From DYJK01 sp964464825 (GTDB lineage Bacteria > Bacteroidota > Ignavibacteria > Ignavibacteriales > Melioribacteraceae): a DNA stretch of 7,910 nt. This document shows positions 1 through 5,263 of the stretch, in pieces (positions within the stretch are counted from its first letter, which is position 1; each line of letters begins with the position of its first letter). The DNA lies in the NCBI GenBank assembly GCA_964464825.1, contig CAYXKL010000115.1, forward strand, positions 1 through 7,910, in the 5' to 3' direction. The notes beneath the pieces were generated by a model. That model saw only the letters and a list, made by a program, of their open reading frames with translations, was not told the DNA's origin and ran no database searches. Position numbers and translations under genes: made by a program.

Positions 1-1
1 G

Positions 2-124
2 AATTTTACATGGAATCCGCTCGGTACTTATAGAGGATTTCGTTTTGAAATACGGATGAAAGCACCCGAGTTCAAAGATATTAAAGTGACCAAATCAAGC
101 GGATTATATTCAGGCCGTCTCTAA
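2..124 (+). CDS. 3' end of an unrecognised protein (partial)
   Basis: This open frame enters from the left edge and gives 40 residues before a TAA. The visible tail begins NFTWNPLGTYRGF, continues FRFEIRMKAPEF, and ends in SSGLYSGRL. Alternating aromatic and polar residues (YRGFRFEIRM) suggest a beta-strand-rich C-terminus, as in secreted or envelope proteins. It does not end in the aromatic residue typical of outer-membrane barrels and carries no type IX secretion tail that I can recognise. The other two forward frames are not coherent here: the first meets TAG within 33 bases. I do not recognise the family. No terminator hairpin is obvious after the stop, and the gene is separated from the nitrogen operon by a promoter, so it is probably unrelated in function. 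Confidence 0.6.
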   Translation, partial: NFTWNPLGTYRGFRFEIRMKAPEFKDIKVTKSSGLYSGRL

Positions 125-184
125 ACCTCTCATATTACTTATTTAGTTATTCAAGGTCTTCTTTATAATTAATTTAGTTAATAC

Positions 185-214
185 TTGACAAATACATAAA
201 TAATTTTATATTAT
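185..214 (+). promoter_or_regulatory. Probable sigma70-type promoter for the amt operon
   Basis: A perfect -35 hexamer TTGACA lies at 185-190. It is followed by TATATT at 207-212 (16-base spacer) or the overlapping TATTAT at 209-214 (18-base spacer). Transcription would begin near 220 and leave a leader of roughly 230 bases before the amt start at 452. I looked for a sigma54 site (GG-N10-GC type), common ahead of nitrogen genes in proteobacteria, and saw none. Bacteroidota sigma factors favour a different consensus, so the assignment depends on the host. Confidence 0.5.
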
Positions 215-286
215 AGTCCCAAATTCCTTATAAATTAATATATTTATCGGTAATTAACGCAATTAGTAAGGTTACAATTAAGAAAT

Positions 287-307
287 AATTGCAATTCTAA
301 CTGTTAG
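287..307. repeat. Two adjacent short palindromes
   Basis: AATTGCAATT at 287-296 is a perfect 10-base palindrome. It directly abuts CTAACTGTTAG at 297-307, a perfect palindrome around one central base. Related CAATTA words occur just upstream (gcaattag near 259, acaattaag near 274). The pair lies downstream of the likely promoter, where a DNA-binding repressor or a leader-RNA element could act. In DNA this AT-rich, short palindromes arise easily by chance, so this is only a candidate site. Confidence 0.3.
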
Positions 308-323
308 TTGAAAAGAGAGCATC

Positions 324-374
324 ATGAAAATAAAAATCGAATTATTAATCATTATCAAAGGAGGAAAGTTATGA
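324..374 (+). CDS. Possible 16-residue leader peptide
   Basis: ATG at 324 opens a 16-codon frame, MKIKIELLIIIKGGKL, ending in TGA at 372-374. A purine-rich AAAAGAGAG sits 5-13 bases upstream as a possible ribosome binding site. The stop overlaps the next ATG (ATGA at 371-374), which suggests coupled translation. The AAAGGAGG that serves the next ORF is itself read as Lys-Gly-Gly near the end of this frame. The peptide is basic and hydrophobic and matches nothing I know. It could be a regulatory leader or simply chance in AT-rich DNA. Confidence 0.25.
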   Translation: MKIKIELLIIIKGGKL

Positions 375-391
375 GCAGCGAATTTTTGTAA
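371..391 (+). CDS. Possible 6-codon ORF behind the strongest SD of the window
   Basis: The sequence AAAGGAGG at 357-364 is a near-perfect Shine-Dalgarno match, six bases ahead of ATG 371. The frame reads MSSEFL and stops at TAA 389-391. It is in the same frame as the amt start at 452, with a second in-frame TAA at 398-400. So strong a ribosome site before so short a frame suggests either a translated leader that controls amt or the remnant of a longer gene. No function can be assigned. Confidence 0.25.
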   Translation: MSSEFL

Positions 392-451
392 CACAGCTAA
401 CAAATTTACTTAGTGATTTATAACTTCCAGTTTAACAAGGAGAAAAATCTT

Positions 452-1741
452 ATGGAAAATAAAATAATCTTTGACACAATATGGGTGCTGTTTACTGCCA
501 TGCTTGTGTTTTTTATGAATCTCGGATTTGCTTTGGTTGAATCCGGATTCGCAAGAAGTAAGAATACTGTAAATATTCTTTCAAAAAATTTTATTGTATT
601 TGCTATCTCATCCCTTGCATTTTGGTTAATCGGTTGGGGATTAATGTTCGGAGATGGTAATAGTTTTTTTGGATTGAAAGGATTAATAGGTTTGAGCGGT
701 GCTGATAATAGTCCGGCTACCGGTGAAGCATATTCAGGTGATTATTCTTCGATGAGTTGGGCTACGGTGCCTTTGTTAGCAAAGTTTTTTTTCCAATTAG
801 TCTTTGCCGGTACTGCGGCAACAATAGTTTCCGGTGCTGTTGCTGAAAGAATAAAATATATTTCATTTATAATTTTCTCTTTCGTTCTCGTTGCCTTTTT
901 ATATCCAACTACCGGTCATTGGATTTGGGGTGGTGGTTGGTTAGCGCAATTGGGATTTTGGGATTTTGCCGGTTCTACAGTCGTGCATTCTGTCGGCGGT
1001 TGGGCAGCTTTAACCGGTGTTTTAGTTTTAGGTCCGCGTATTGGTAAATATAAAGACGGTAAAATTTTTCCAATTCCCGGTCATAATATGACCTCTGCTA
1101 CTATTGGGGTATTAATACTTTGGCTTGGGTGGTTTGGTTTTAATCCAGGTAGTACGATGGCTGCAGATCCGGAAGCTATTTCACGGATAAGTATTACAAC
1201 AAATAGTGGAGCCATTGCCGGGTTACTAAGTTCTACAGCAATTGCTTGGTTGATTTTAGGAAAACCTGATCTTAGTATGACTATCAATGGATGTCTTGCT
1301 GGATTGGTTGCTGTAACTGCCGGGTGTGCATATATAAGTGTTGGCAGTTCTTTATTAATTGGTGCTGTTGCCGGTGTAATTGTTGTTTTTGCTGTTATTG
1401 GTTTTGATAAAATTAAAATTGATGACCCGGTTGGTGCTTTAGCTGTTCATTTGGCTAATGGAATTTTCGGAACGTTAGCTGTGGGTCTCTTTGCTCAAGA
1501 TCAATTTATGCCGGGGACAACCGGTAATGGTCTATTTTTTGGCGGTGGTTTTGGTTTATTATCCAGACAGTTTATTGGTGTTCTATCCGTTGGTGCATTT
1601 ACATTTATAGTCTCTTTTATTGTTTGGTCTCTCATTAAAAAATTCATCGGTATACGTGTTTCAGAAAAAGAGGAAATTGAAGGTTTGGATATTGGTGAGC
1701 ATGGAATGGAAGCTTATCCTGAATTTGAAAAAGTTAGTTAA
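452..1741 (+). CDS. amt: Ammonium transporter, Amt/MEP/Rh family
   Basis: The product is an inner-membrane channel that recruits ammonium at the outer face and conducts it into the cell; 429 residues and about 11 membrane helices fit the family. I start it at ATG 452 because AAGGAGA (437-443) lies at proper distance; the frame opens further up at GTG 413, but no ribosome site precedes that. The pore twin histidines are present as H179 (STVVHSVGG) and H333 (LAVHLANG), with the conserved Asp at D171 eight residues before the first, as in E. coli AmtB (D160/H168/H318). FQLVFAGTAATIVSGAVAERI and GWFGFNPGS carry the gate region and a periplasmic loop. The cytoplasmic tail GLDIGEHGMEAYPEF is the conserved segment that P-II proteins contact, and a P-II gene is in the same operon. 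There is no evident cleavable signal peptide. Confidence in family is very high; the direct P-II partnership is inferred. Confidence 0.97.
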   Translation: MENKIIFDTIWVLFTAMLVFFMNLGFALVESGFARSKNTVNILSKNFIVFAISSLAFWLIGWGLMFGDGNSFFGLKGLIGLSGADNSPATGEAYSGDYSSMSWATVPLLAKFFFQLVFAGTAATIVSGAVAERIKYISFIIFSFVLVAFLYPTTGHWIWGGGWLAQLGFWDFAGSTVVHSVGGWAALTGVLVLGPRIGKYKDGKIFPIPGHNMTSATIGVLILWLGWFGFNPGSTMAADPEAISRISITTNSGAIAGLLSSTAIAWLILGKPDLSMTINGCLAGLVAVTAGCAYISVGSSLLIGAVAGVIVVFAVIGFDKIKIDDPVGALAVHLANGIFGTLAVGLFAQDQFMPGTTGNGLFFGGGFGLLSRQFIGVLSVGAFTFIVSFIVWSLIKKFIGIRVSEKEEIEGLDIGEHGMEAYPEFEKVS

Positions 1742-1784
1742 TCTGTTTACTCATATAGCAGTACGAAAATTTTGATAATTAATT

Positions 1785-1792
1785 GAAGGAGA
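1785..1792 (+). promoter_or_regulatory. Ribosome binding site for the outer-membrane protein gene
   Basis: GAAGGAGA ends four bases before ATG 1797. It is among the better Shine-Dalgarno sites here and fixes the start, which also gives a complete signal peptide. Confidence 0.7.
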
Positions 1793-1796
1793 TATT

Positions 1797-2516
1797 ATGA
1801 GATCATTTTACAAGTATTTTAAATTTATTCTTTATTTAATAATTTTTATTCCCAATTTGAATATTGCACAATCACTTTCTGTGAATGTCGATTTTGTAAA
1901 CAGATATATTTGGCGTGGTTTCGATCTTGGTGCTAATACTCCTAGTCTGCAGCCGAATGTTAAATTTTCAGCTGGTGATTTTTCAGCCGGTTTCTGGGGT
2001 GCGTATGCCTTAGCCAATGAAAAAGCTTTAGAAGAAATTGATTTTTATGCCGGTTATTCTTTTAGTCTTTCAGAATCGGGAAGTATTTATATTGGTTTTA
2101 CAGATTATATGAATCCTAATAGCGGTATAAAAATCGGAAGTTTCTCAAATTACGATGATTCTGATGGACCCGGTGCTCATTACTTAGAGTTAAATGCCGG
2201 TTATTCCGGTCCGGAAAGTTTTCCCTTTACTTTCAGCTTTAATTCTTTTGTTTACAATATTGAAAATAATCCGATCTATTTTCAGATAGCTTATAATACC
2301 TCTATAGATGATGTCGGATTTTCAATTTTTACCGGTGCAACTACTGGTGATGAAAATGGTTATTATGGCGTTACAGAATTTAGCGTAATAAACCTTGGAT
2401 TCACTGCATCAAAAAGTATTAAAGTGACGGAAAGTTTTAGTGTCCCATTATTTGGATCAATTATTCTAAATCCGGCTGCTGAAGATTTATTTTATGTGCT
2501 GGGATTCAGTTTGTAA
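1797..2516 (+). CDS. Outer-membrane beta-barrel protein, Gcw_chp (TIGR02001)-like
   Basis: This 239-residue protein has a classical signal peptide: basic MRSFYKYFK, a hydrophobic stretch to about residue 18, then NIA-QS with likely cleavage after A24. The mature part opens with SVNVDFVNRYIWRGFDLG followed by PSLQPNV, close to the family hallmark (aromatic-Arg-Gly, then PxxQ). The remainder alternates hydrophobic and polar residues with many Gly, Tyr and Phe, as in membrane-spanning strands, and ends LFYVLGFSL. I infer an outer-membrane barrel. The gene lies 55 bases after amt and 34 before glnB on the same strand with no terminator between, so the three are probably co-transcribed. A role in letting ammonium or a related nitrogen compound cross the outer membrane, or in sensing it, is suggested only by context. 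Family assignment is from the motif by eye. Confidence 0.8.
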   Translation: MRSFYKYFKFILYLIIFIPNLNIAQSLSVNVDFVNRYIWRGFDLGANTPSLQPNVKFSAGDFSAGFWGAYALANEKALEEIDFYAGYSFSLSESGSIYIGFTDYMNPNSGIKIGSFSNYDDSDGPGAHYLELNAGYSGPESFPFTFSFNSFVYNIENNPIYFQIAYNTSIDDVGFSIFTGATTGDENGYYGVTEFSVINLGFTASKSIKVTESFSVPLFGSIILNPAAEDLFYVLGFSL

Positions 2517-2550
2517 TAATATCTTGAATAAGAAAAAAACGAGGTAATTA

Positions 2551-2889
2551 ATGAAAAAAATAGAAGCAATTATTAGACCTCATAAATTAGATGAGGTTCA
2601 GGATGCACTGAGTGAAGCCGGATTCCCGGGGCTTACTGTTTCAGAAGTTAGGGGATATGGCAGACAAAAAGGTCATAAAGAAATTTACCGTGGTACGGAA
2701 TACAACATTAACTTTGTACCAAAACTTAAAATTGAATTAATCTGTTCTGATGATAGAACAGAAAATGCTGTTGATATAATAATAAAAACATCAAAAACCG
2801 GCGATGTTGGTGATGGCAAAATATTTATTTACAATGTACATGATGCAATAAGAATCCGTACCGGTGAATCCGGAGAAAGTGCTCTCTAA
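2551..2889 (+). CDS. glnB/glnK: Nitrogen regulatory protein P-II
   Basis: The product is a 112-residue cytoplasmic P-II protein, the normal size, which would form trimers that read ATP/ADP and 2-oxoglutarate and bind targets such as Amt. The T-loop (about 36-55) reads GYGRQKGHKEIYRGTEY, with Q39, Y46 and the usual uridylylation tyrosine Y51 all present. The B-loop, KTGDVGDGK (82-90), is the Walker-like nucleotide site, and RIRTGE (101-106) is the C-terminal signature. GAGG at 2541-2544 serves as its ribosome site. Position behind amt favours a GlnK-type role: blocking Amt when internal nitrogen is plentiful. Whether Y51 is modified here is unknown, since no uridylyltransferase gene is in view. 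The gene is the last of the operon and is followed by a strong terminator. Confidence 0.97.
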   Translation: MKKIEAIIRPHKLDEVQDALSEAGFPGLTVSEVRGYGRQKGHKEIYRGTEYNINFVPKLKIELICSDDRTENAVDIIIKTSKTGDVGDGKIFIYNVHDAIRIRTGESGESAL

Positions 2890-2921
2890 ATATTAATTCT
2901 TTGCCTCTTCTCTGTTGGATT

Positions 2922-2960
2922 AAAAAAGCACAATAGATTAAATTCTATTTGTGCTTTTTT
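2922..2960 (+). terminator. Rho-independent terminator of the amt-glnB operon
   Basis: AAAAAAGCACAATAGA pairs with TCTATTTGTGCTTTTTT across a loop of about seven bases, with one bulged base. The stem contains GCACAA/TTGTGC and the 3' arm ends in six T residues. The A-tract on the 5' side means it could also work in the opposite direction. It lies 33 bases past the glnB stop and separates the nitrogen operon from the ndh gene. Confidence 0.85.
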
Positions 2961-2996
2961 ACTGTTTCTAATCAACTTATTCAACAAATATTTTGT

Positions 2997-3002
2997 TATA
3001 AT
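2997..3002 (+). promoter_or_regulatory. Possible -10 element for ndh
   Basis: A perfect TATAAT lies 17 bases before the ATG at 3020 and just after the preceding terminator, where a promoter is needed. No good -35 hexamer stands at the expected distance (2974-2979 reads AACTTA). If real, the transcript would have a leader of only about ten bases, consistent with the absence of a clear Shine-Dalgarno site. Confidence 0.35.
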
Positions 3003-3019
3003 AAAAAACAAGTGTGATA

Positions 3020-4264
3020 ATGAAAAAAGTAATCATAATTGGCGGAGGATTCGGGGGATTGAGCGCTGCTAAAGCACTCAAGAATGCTGATGTTGAAATC
3101 ACCCTCATAGATAAAACAAATCATCATTTATTTCAACCGCTGCTATATCAAGTTGCTACTGCGGCACTCTCGCCGGCAGATATTGCATCTCCAATAAGGT
3201 CAATTCTGAGTAAACAAAATAATATAAATGTAATTATGGGAGAGGTAACTAATATTGATCTAAATGAAAATAAAGTTTTTATAAAAGAGATTTTTTATGA
3301 ATATGATTATTTAATTGTTGCTGTCGGTTCTAAACATTCTTATTTCGGAAATGACAACTGGGAATCTGCCGCACCGGGATTAAAAACTATGAACGATGCT
3401 CTTAAAATCAGAGAAAATATTCTACTCTCATTCGAAAAAGCCGAAATAATTGGAAAATCAAGTGAAGTGGAAAAGTTTTTAACTTTTGTTATTGTTGGCG
3501 GAGGACCAACGGGAGTTGAACTTGCTGGTGCTATTGCTGAAATAGCCCGTAAAACATTGATGAAAGACTTCCGGAAGATTGATCTTACTAAAACTAAAGT
3601 GATTTTAATCGAAGCACTCGACCGCCTTTTATATTCATTTGATCCTAAATTAAGCGAGCATGCAAAAAAAGATTTGCAAAATTTAGGTGTAGAAGTTTTA
3701 TTAAATACAAAAGTTACTTCTCTTAATCACGATGGGGTCTATCTTAATGATAAATTTATTCCTACAAAAAATATTATTTGGGCTGCCGGAAATGTAATCC
3801 CTCCATTAATCAAAGACCTTAATGCTGTAATGGATAAATCCGGTAGAATAATAGTAGAACCCGATTGTTCAATAAAAAACTTCCCAAATATTTTTGTAAT
3901 TGGAGACGCCGCTTTATTCATTCAAAATAATAAACCATTAGCCGGCATTGCACCGGTTGCAATTCAGCAAGGACGATTTGTTGCTAAAATTATTTCTAAG
4001 AATATTCCGAAAGAAAAAAGGAAGCCATTCAAATATTTTGATAAAGGTACAATGGCAACTATCGGAAAGGCAAAAGCAGTTCTTCAAATTGGAGGTTTTA
4101 AAGCATCAGGTTGGTTCGCTTGGATAACATGGGTCTTTGTTCATATTTTATACCTCATTGGTTTCCGTAACCGCTACAAAGTTTTGGCAGAATGGATCTG
4201 GCTCTACTTAACTAATCGAAATGGAATTCGGTTAATTATTAATTATAAATCAATTGATACTTAA
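3020..4264 (+). CDS. ndh: Type II NADH:quinone oxidoreductase (NDH-2)
   Basis: This 414-residue flavoprotein would pass electrons from NADH through FAD to the membrane quinone pool without pumping protons. The FAD Rossmann motif is IIIGGGFGGLSAA (G8-G13), with D31 at the end of the second strand. QPLLYQVATAALSP (39-52) is a highly conserved family segment. A second dinucleotide fold starts at VIVGGGPTG (G160-G165), and VILIEA ends in the acidic residue expected for NADH preference. IGDAA is the second FAD contact, and APVAIQQGRFVAK is the quinone-site helix. The C-terminal region (GWFAWITWVFVHILYLIGFRNR) is the amphipathic or hydrophobic membrane anchor. I prefer ATG 3020; an in-frame GTG lies two codons earlier, and neither has a strong ribosome site. 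It stands alone between a terminator and the CRISPR locus, so it is likely a housekeeping single gene. Sulfide:quinone reductase was considered, but the QPLLYQVAT motif and the C-terminal anchor favour NDH-2. Confidence 0.94.
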   Translation: MKKVIIIGGGFGGLSAAKALKNADVEITLIDKTNHHLFQPLLYQVATAALSPADIASPIRSILSKQNNINVIMGEVTNIDLNENKVFIKEIFYEYDYLIVAVGSKHSYFGNDNWESAAPGLKTMNDALKIRENILLSFEKAEIIGKSSEVEKFLTFVIVGGGPTGVELAGAIAEIARKTLMKDFRKIDLTKTKVILIEALDRLLYSFDPKLSEHAKKDLQNLGVEVLLNTKVTSLNHDGVYLNDKFIPTKNIIWAAGNVIPPLIKDLNAVMDKSGRIIVEPDCSIKNFPNIFVIGDAALFIQNNKPLAGIAPVAIQQGRFVAKIISKNIPKEKRKPFKYFDKGTMATIGKAKAVLQIGGFKASGWFAWITWVFVHILYLIGFRNRYKVLAEWIWLYLTNRNGIRLIINYKSIDT

Positions 4265-4301
4265 TTATATTTATTATATTTTGATATCGTCATAAGCTCA
4301 A

Positions 4302-4327
4302 TTGACATTTTATTTCTTAACTATAAG
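4302..4327 (+). promoter_or_regulatory. Weak candidate promoter for the cas operon
   Basis: TTGACA at 4302-4307 is a perfect -35 hexamer in the ndh-cas6 gap. The nearest -10-like word, TATAAG at 4322-4327, is only 14 bases away, shorter than the usual 16-18. The region must contain a promoter if the cas genes are not read through from ndh, but the exact site is uncertain. Confidence 0.3.
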
Positions 4328-4332
4328 TCTAT

Positions 4333-4356
4333 TTTATTTTTTATATAAAAAATAAA
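4333..4356. repeat. 24-bp perfect AT-only palindrome upstream of cas6
   Basis: Twelve bases (TTTATTTTTTAT) are followed directly by their exact reverse complement, with no spacer and no G or C. It lies 25 bases before the cas6 start and just after the candidate promoter. It could be an operator for a dimeric regulator, a cruciform-prone element, or part of a weak bidirectional terminator after ndh. Low base complexity raises the chance of coincidence, though 12 of 12 matching pairs is longer than other palindromes I saw here. Confidence 0.5.
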
Positions 4357-4381
4357 TACTGATAATCTGTTAGGAATTATT

Positions 4382-5182
4382 TTGCGACTCCTTTTAAAAC
4401 TTACAGCAAAGAAGTCTTCAAAAGTGTCAATCAATTATAATTATGCTTTATCTTCTGCAATCTACTCTCTTCTTCAATTTGGGTCGCCTGAATTTTCCTC
4501 TTTCCTCCATCAAATAGGATACAAGTCAAACAACAAAACTTTTAAACTTTTTACTTTTACTTTAAAGTTTGAATCCACACAATTGATAAATAATTCTCTT
4601 TCATTAAAATCTCCCAATGCTTATCTCTATATAGCTTCTCCAATGATAGAAGATTTTATAAAGAATTTTGTCATTGGAACTTTTGAACAGAAGAAAATTG
4701 AACTCTACTCTGATTATATTAAAACTATTTTCAATATTGAAGAGGCAGTATTATTACCTTCACCTTTGTTCAAAGAAAATATGTATTTCAAAATGTTATC
4801 ACCACTAGTTCTATCTACACAAACAACAAAAAATGGAGAAAAAGAAAGATACTATCTCCGCTATAATGATGATATGAAATTGACAAATCGAATCCTTAAT
4901 CAAAACCTTGAGAACAAATATCTAGCCATAAATAATTTCCCTTATTCTGGTGTTGGTATTAAACTAGATTGGGATCATGATTTTGCAATTAAATCTATTA
5001 ATAAAGGCAAAAGATTATCTAAAAAAGTTACTATTACTAAAGACCTTGAAAATCCCATTGACGTTATAGGAATTTTTTGCCCTTTTACAATTTCCGGAGA
5101 CCCAAAATTGATCTCTATTGGTTATGAATGTGGTTTTGGTGAAAAAAATTCCATGGGATTTGGAATGGTTTATTCCGATTAA
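4382..5182 (+). CDS. cas6: CRISPR pre-crRNA endoribonuclease Cas6
   Basis: The 266-residue product is a Cas6-family protein (PF10040/TIGR01877 type), which cuts precursor crRNA within the repeat to free guides for the effector. The start is TTG 4382: it gives MRLLLKLTA, the typical first strand, and has AGGA at 4372-4375; the next in-frame ATG is more than 80 residues in and would destroy the fold. N-terminal ferredoxin-like features include YALSSAIYSLL and FLHQIGYKSNNKTFKLFTF; Y28 and H43 are good candidates for the catalytic pair by analogy with P. furiosus Cas6 (Y31/H46), with K48 or K52 nearby. SPMIEDF and SPLFKENMY mark the middle. The C-terminus carries the hallmark Gly-rich loop GYECGFGEKNSMGFGMV. 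It precedes cas10 by 81 bases on the same strand. No repeat array is in view, so its RNA substrate cannot be read here. Confidence 0.93.
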   Translation: MRLLLKLTAKKSSKVSINYNYALSSAIYSLLQFGSPEFSSFLHQIGYKSNNKTFKLFTFTLKFESTQLINNSLSLKSPNAYLYIASPMIEDFIKNFVIGTFEQKKIELYSDYIKTIFNIEEAVLLPSPLFKENMYFKMLSPLVLSTQTTKNGEKERYYLRYNDDMKLTNRILNQNLENKYLAINNFPYSGVGIKLDWDHDFAIKSINKGKRLSKKVTITKDLENPIDVIGIFCPFTISGDPKLISIGYECGFGEKNSMGFGMVYSD

Positions 5183-5207
5183 TAGAAATATTTCCGAAAT
5201 GTTTCTA
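5183..5207 (+). terminator. Hairpin directly after the cas6 stop codon
   Basis: TAGAAATATTT pairs with AAATGTTTCTA around a CCG loop, an 11-bp stem with one G-T wobble, beginning at the first base after the TAA. The following bases are TTTATATC, so the T-run is short. It may protect the cas6 3' end, act as a partial terminator, or attenuate cas10 expression. A second, weaker stem (CTATTT 5205-5210 with AAATAG 5217-5222, then ATTTTT) shares bases 5205-5207 with it, so the two cannot both form completely. Confidence 0.45.
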
Positions 5208-5263
5208 TTTATATCAAAATAGATTTTTAATAATATTTTTGTACCAAAAGTATAGAGAGAAAT

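Larger units (their letters stand above)
125..451 (+). other. Intergenic and leader region upstream of amt
   Basis: This 327-base stretch holds no gene of normal length. It contains a direct repeat ATTTAGTTA at 141-149 and 172-180, the probable promoter at 185-214, adjacent palindromes at 287-296 and 297-307, and two tiny reading frames at 324-374 and 371-391. AAGGAGA at 437-443 is the ribosome binding site for amt. Most of the region would be transcribed as the 5' leader of the amt operon. I found no recognised riboswitch consensus and no strong terminator in it. Confidence 0.6.

Noticed and set aside
413..451. GTG 413 as an upstream start for amt, adding 13 residues
   Set aside because: No ribosome binding site precedes it, and the added residues are polar and unlike family N-termini; AAGGAGA correctly placed before ATG 452 is better.
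125..451. Sigma54 promoter for the nitrogen operon
   Set aside because: No GG and GC pair with the needed 10-base spacing in a TGGCAC-N5-TTGC-like context was found.
1081..1287. Minus-strand frame inside amt
   Set aside because: It lies wholly within a well-supported gene on the other strand and its translation resembles no protein; other antisense frames in ndh, the barrel gene and cas10 were dismissed for the same reason.
3014..3019. GTG two codons upstream as the ndh start
   Set aside because: It adds only Met-Ile before a normal MKKVIIIGGG start; ATG 3020 is simpler, although sequence alone cannot exclude the GTG.
4265..4381. CRISPR repeats or a leader in the ndh-cas6 gap
   Set aside because: Only 117 bases, with no repeated unit of 25-40 bases; nor is an array visible elsewhere in the window.
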